Assembly (NCBI GenBank): GCA_014382645.1
Contig: JACNJI010000156.1
Span: 1-8,570 of the forward strand
Direction of reading: 5' to 3'
DNA length: 8,570 nucleotides
Origin: Verrucomicrobiota bacterium
GTDB taxonomy: Bacteria > Verrucomicrobiota > Verrucomicrobiia > Opitutales > Seribacteraceae
Of this stretch, positions 6,901 to 8,570 are shown piece by piece (within the stretch, counting starts at the first letter, position 1; the number at the start of each line of letters is the position of its first letter). A program made the translations under genes and the position numbers. Under the pieces are notes generated by a model. The model ran no database searches, was not told where the DNA came from, and saw nothing but the letters and a program-made list of their open reading frames with translations.

Positions 6901-8223
6901 TTAGACGACTCTGGACTTGCCCGGAACAGCCGCAGAGTAGTGACCATCCTGATTGGGCTGAATGGGAGCGTCACTATCCCAAGTCAAGTTGTCGAGATCG
7001 GGACAAAGTTGAATTTTGTTATTCATCGCCTGATCCCAAGTAACGGTCTTCCCGGAATAAGTCGCGTAACGACCAAGAATCGAGGTAAGCGTACTCTTTG
7101 CTCCATAGTCCCCCTCGTTATAGATTTCTCCCTTTACGAGAGAGTCGATAAGATCGAGTTGCTCTTGCTGGTGGCCTCCAAGACGTTTTCCGTCAAAGCG
7201 CCAAGCACTGTCATCCTTGCCGAAGATTGTTGAGCGGCCAATGTCCGACTCGCCCTTGGAACCGTAGGCATGCTCGGATACGCTGTTGAAGCAACCCTTG
7301 ATGTGTCGGCACTGACTGTACAGGCGAGAGCCGTCAGCGTACTTGTACTCGACGAAATGGTGGTCGAAGATCTCACCGTGATTCTTGGCATCGCCGTCAT
7401 TGGCGGAATTCCCACGAACCTCACGGCCTCCCTGTCCATTGGCTTCCACGGGGAAACCGTCCTTGAGCCAGTTGATGACGTCGAGGTTGTGAATGTGCTG
7501 CTCGGTGATGTGATCGCCGCAGAGCCAGTTGAAGTAGTACCAGTTGCGCATTTGGTACTGGAGCTCGGTCTGGTCGGCTTGACGCCCACGAGTCCATACT
7601 CCTCCACCATTCCAGAACGCCCGCATGTAGTTAATGTCACCGATAGCCCCGTCCTGCAGGCGCTCGATGGTTTCTTTGTACTGGGGCTCGTGATGGCGTT
7701 GTAAACCAACGGCCACTAAAAGGTTCTTTTTCTTGGCGATTTCGTTGGCCGCGAGGACCCGACGAATACCTGGACCATCCACACCAACGGGCTTTTCCAT
7801 GAAAACATTGAGACCCTTGTTGACCGCATTCTCGAAGTGCAAGGGACGGAAACCGGGAGAAGTGGCAAGTACCACGAGATCGAGATCCTGCTCCATAAGC
7901 TTCTTATAGGCGTCAAAACCGGCGAACATCCGATCCTGGGGTACATCCACTTTCTTTTCGTGAGTCTTGGCAACGCGCTTGTGGGCGCCATCTACCTTGT
8001 CGATGAAGGCATCGGCCATGGCCACGAGCTTCGTATTGTGAGAGGAATTCAGGATCTGGGTTGCAGCCCCTGTGCCGCGACCGCCACATCCGACTAATCC
8101 GAAGCGCACGGTTTCGCTACGCGCTTTCTGGGCGTTCAAAACGTGAGGGAAGGTTATGGCGGCGCTAGCGGTGGCTGTAGCCCCTAGGAATTTTCGTCGT
8201 GAGACGTTTTCGGTTTCTTTCAT
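6901..8223 (-). CDS. Tat-exported Gfo/Idh/MocA-family oxidoreductase
   Basis: This is an NAD(P)-dependent sugar/polyol dehydrogenase-type protein of 440 residues. It carries a twin-arginine signal (SRRKFL, residues 8-13, then an Ala-rich hydrophobic stretch, likely cleaved after LNA near 31), so the folded protein should be exported with its cofactor. The Rossmann part begins FGLVGCGGRG (41-50, GxGxxG), followed by the family EKP motif (143-145). The C-terminal domain has GDHITEQHIHNLD (236-248) with candidate catalytic histidines. The ATG at 8223 is chosen because it gives the Tat signal and has GGAG at 8236-8233, nine bases upstream. The frame stays open further upstream to 8511, but there it overlaps the thuA-like gene in another frame. 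It lies 55 bp after that gene, probably in one operon. The exact substrate cannot be read from the sequence. Confidence 0.93.
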   Translation of the reverse strand: MKETENVSRRKFLGATATASAAITFPHVLNAQKARSETVRFGLVGCGGRGTGAATQILNSSHNTKLVAMADAFIDKVDGAHKRVAKTHEKKVDVPQDRMFAGFDAYKKLMEQDLDLVVLATSPGFRPLHFENAVNKGLNVFMEKPVGVDGPGIRRVLAANEIAKKKNLLVAVGLQRHHEPQYKETIERLQDGAIGDINYMRAFWNGGGVWTRGRQADQTELQYQMRNWYYFNWLCGDHITEQHIHNLDVINWLKDGFPVEANGQGGREVRGNSANDGDAKNHGEIFDHHFVEYKYADGSRLYSQCRHIKGCFNSVSEHAYGSKGESDIGRSTIFGKDDSAWRFDGKRLGGHQQEQLDLIDSLVKGEIYNEGDYGAKSTLTSILGRYATYSGKTVTWDQAMNNKIQLCPDLDNLTWDSDAPIQPNQDGHYSAAVPGKSRVV

Positions 8224-8232
8224 TATTGAGTT

Positions 8233-8236
8233 CTCC
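8233..8236 (-). promoter_or_regulatory. Shine-Dalgarno site of the oxidoreductase
   Basis: GGAG (within CGGAGAA on the minus strand) lies nine bases before the ATG at 8223. It is the only convincing Shine-Dalgarno in the window, and it decides the start at the Tat signal over the longer open frame. Confidence 0.7.
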
Positions 8237-8278
8237 GTAGTTTGGTAAGTTTGAGTTAAAAGTTTAGGTTCAAGAGAT

Positions 8279-8570
8279 TCAGTTTTTGGGAAGAGGAAGG
8301 GATTCGGACGGACCTTCGATGTCTCCGAGGGCCCACTGAATGCCATCAAGAAAATGCTGGAGCATATAAGGAGTCCACCAAGTCGCCTTGTTGTGCCCGA
8401 AATTAGAGTAGAAGATACGGCCCTTGCCGTAGGATCGCACCCATGAAACGGGATAATCGTTCGTCTTGGAATTACCCTTCTTGCCTGATTTGACCGCATC
8501 AAGGGAAACAAGCACGCGAACGTTTTTACGATCGTAATTCTTGTACTGGTAAATTTCGTCGGAATACTCG
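8279..8570 (-). CDS. ThuA-like domain protein, C-terminal part (cut by window edge)
   Basis: Only the last 96 or so residues are in the window; the frame is open to the right edge and no start is seen. The visible part reads EYSDEIYQYKNYDRKNVRVLVSLD, then YPVSWVRSYGKGRIFYSNFGHN, TWWTPYMLQHFLDGIQWALGD and a short tail. This is the typical end of ThuA-like proteins (class I glutamine amidotransferase-like fold, linked to trehalose or other sugar use), which often sit beside Gfo/Idh/MocA oxidoreductases. The DEIYQ and W-x-x-x-YGKGR-x-F/Y-x-x-x-GH-N elements are characteristic. A GTG at 8515 falls inside the conserved domain and is not a real start. It is upstream of, and probably cotranscribed with, the oxidoreductase. 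Substrate and catalytic status are unknown. Confidence 0.88.
   Translation of the reverse strand, partial: EYSDEIYQYKNYDRKNVRVLVSLDAVKSGKKGNSKTNDYPVSWVRSYGKGRIFYSNFGHNKATWWTPYMLQHFLDGIQWALGDIEGPSESLPLPKN

Noticed and set aside
7134..7709. 191-residue Ser/Thr-rich minus-strand frame inside the oxidoreductase
   Set aside because: It is a shadow frame of the conserved Gfo/Idh/MocA coding sequence; its composition is typical of out-of-frame translation.
8224..8278. AAACT repeats in the gap between the ThuA-like gene and the oxidoreductase
   Set aside because: Three short copies with uneven spacing in an A/T-rich gap; too little to call an operator.
8224..8511. N-terminal extension of the oxidoreductase giving 536 residues
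   Set aside because: It overlaps the ThuA-like gene in another frame, would bury the Tat signal about 100 residues inside the protein, and ignores the good GGAG before 8223.
1..8570. A novel multi-gene defence, mobile or secretion system
   Set aside because: Every sizeable gene except the proline-rich one falls in a known family; there are no transposases, integrases, array repeats, toxin-antitoxin pairs or attachment-site duplications beside the tRNA that I can see.

Overview
The window reads as ordinary bacterial chromosome with a G+C content near 50% by eye. The likely source is a member of the PVC group, probably Verrucomicrobiota. This rests on the pairing of a Tat-exported Gfo/Idh/MocA oxidoreductase with a ThuA-like protein (a gene style expanded in Verrucomicrobiota and Planctomycetota), on the scarcity of Shine-Dalgarno sites, and on the general look of the proteins. 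No marker gene settles the assignment.

Layout, left to right. (1) 1-604: an extremely proline-rich, low-complexity reading frame on the + strand with recurring (D/N)PF motifs; its 5' end may lie outside the window. (2) 605-899: no recognisable gene. (3) 900-973, minus: a complete tRNA-Gln(UUG) with encoded CCA. (4) 1045-5834, plus: pyrH (UMP kinase), frr (ribosome recycling factor), proB (glutamate 5-kinase) and a UvrD/PcrA/Rep-type helicase, all in one direction with gaps of 55-136 bp. (5) 5831-6791, minus: dcd (dCTP deaminase), followed 7 bp later by a SufU/NifU-N-like protein that has lost most of its metal-binding residues. This pair converges on the helicase gene, and the two stop codons share the palindrome CTAG. 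(6) 6828-6865: a strong intrinsic terminator for the minus strand. (7) 6901-8570, minus: a Tat-signal Gfo/Idh/MocA oxidoreductase preceded by the 3' end of a ThuA-like gene that runs off the right edge.

Functionally the centre is housekeeping: nucleotide supply (pyrH, dcd), translation (frr, tRNA-Gln), proline synthesis (proB) and DNA repair (helicase). The right end is an exported sugar-metabolism-type unit. I found no mobile element, CRISPR array, toxin-antitoxin pair or defence system, and nothing that amounts to a new multi-gene system. The items most worth a second look are the cysteine-poor SufU-like protein, the (D/N)PF-repeat proline-rich protein, and a dCTP deaminase whose active-site region resembles the bifunctional dUMP-forming enzymes.
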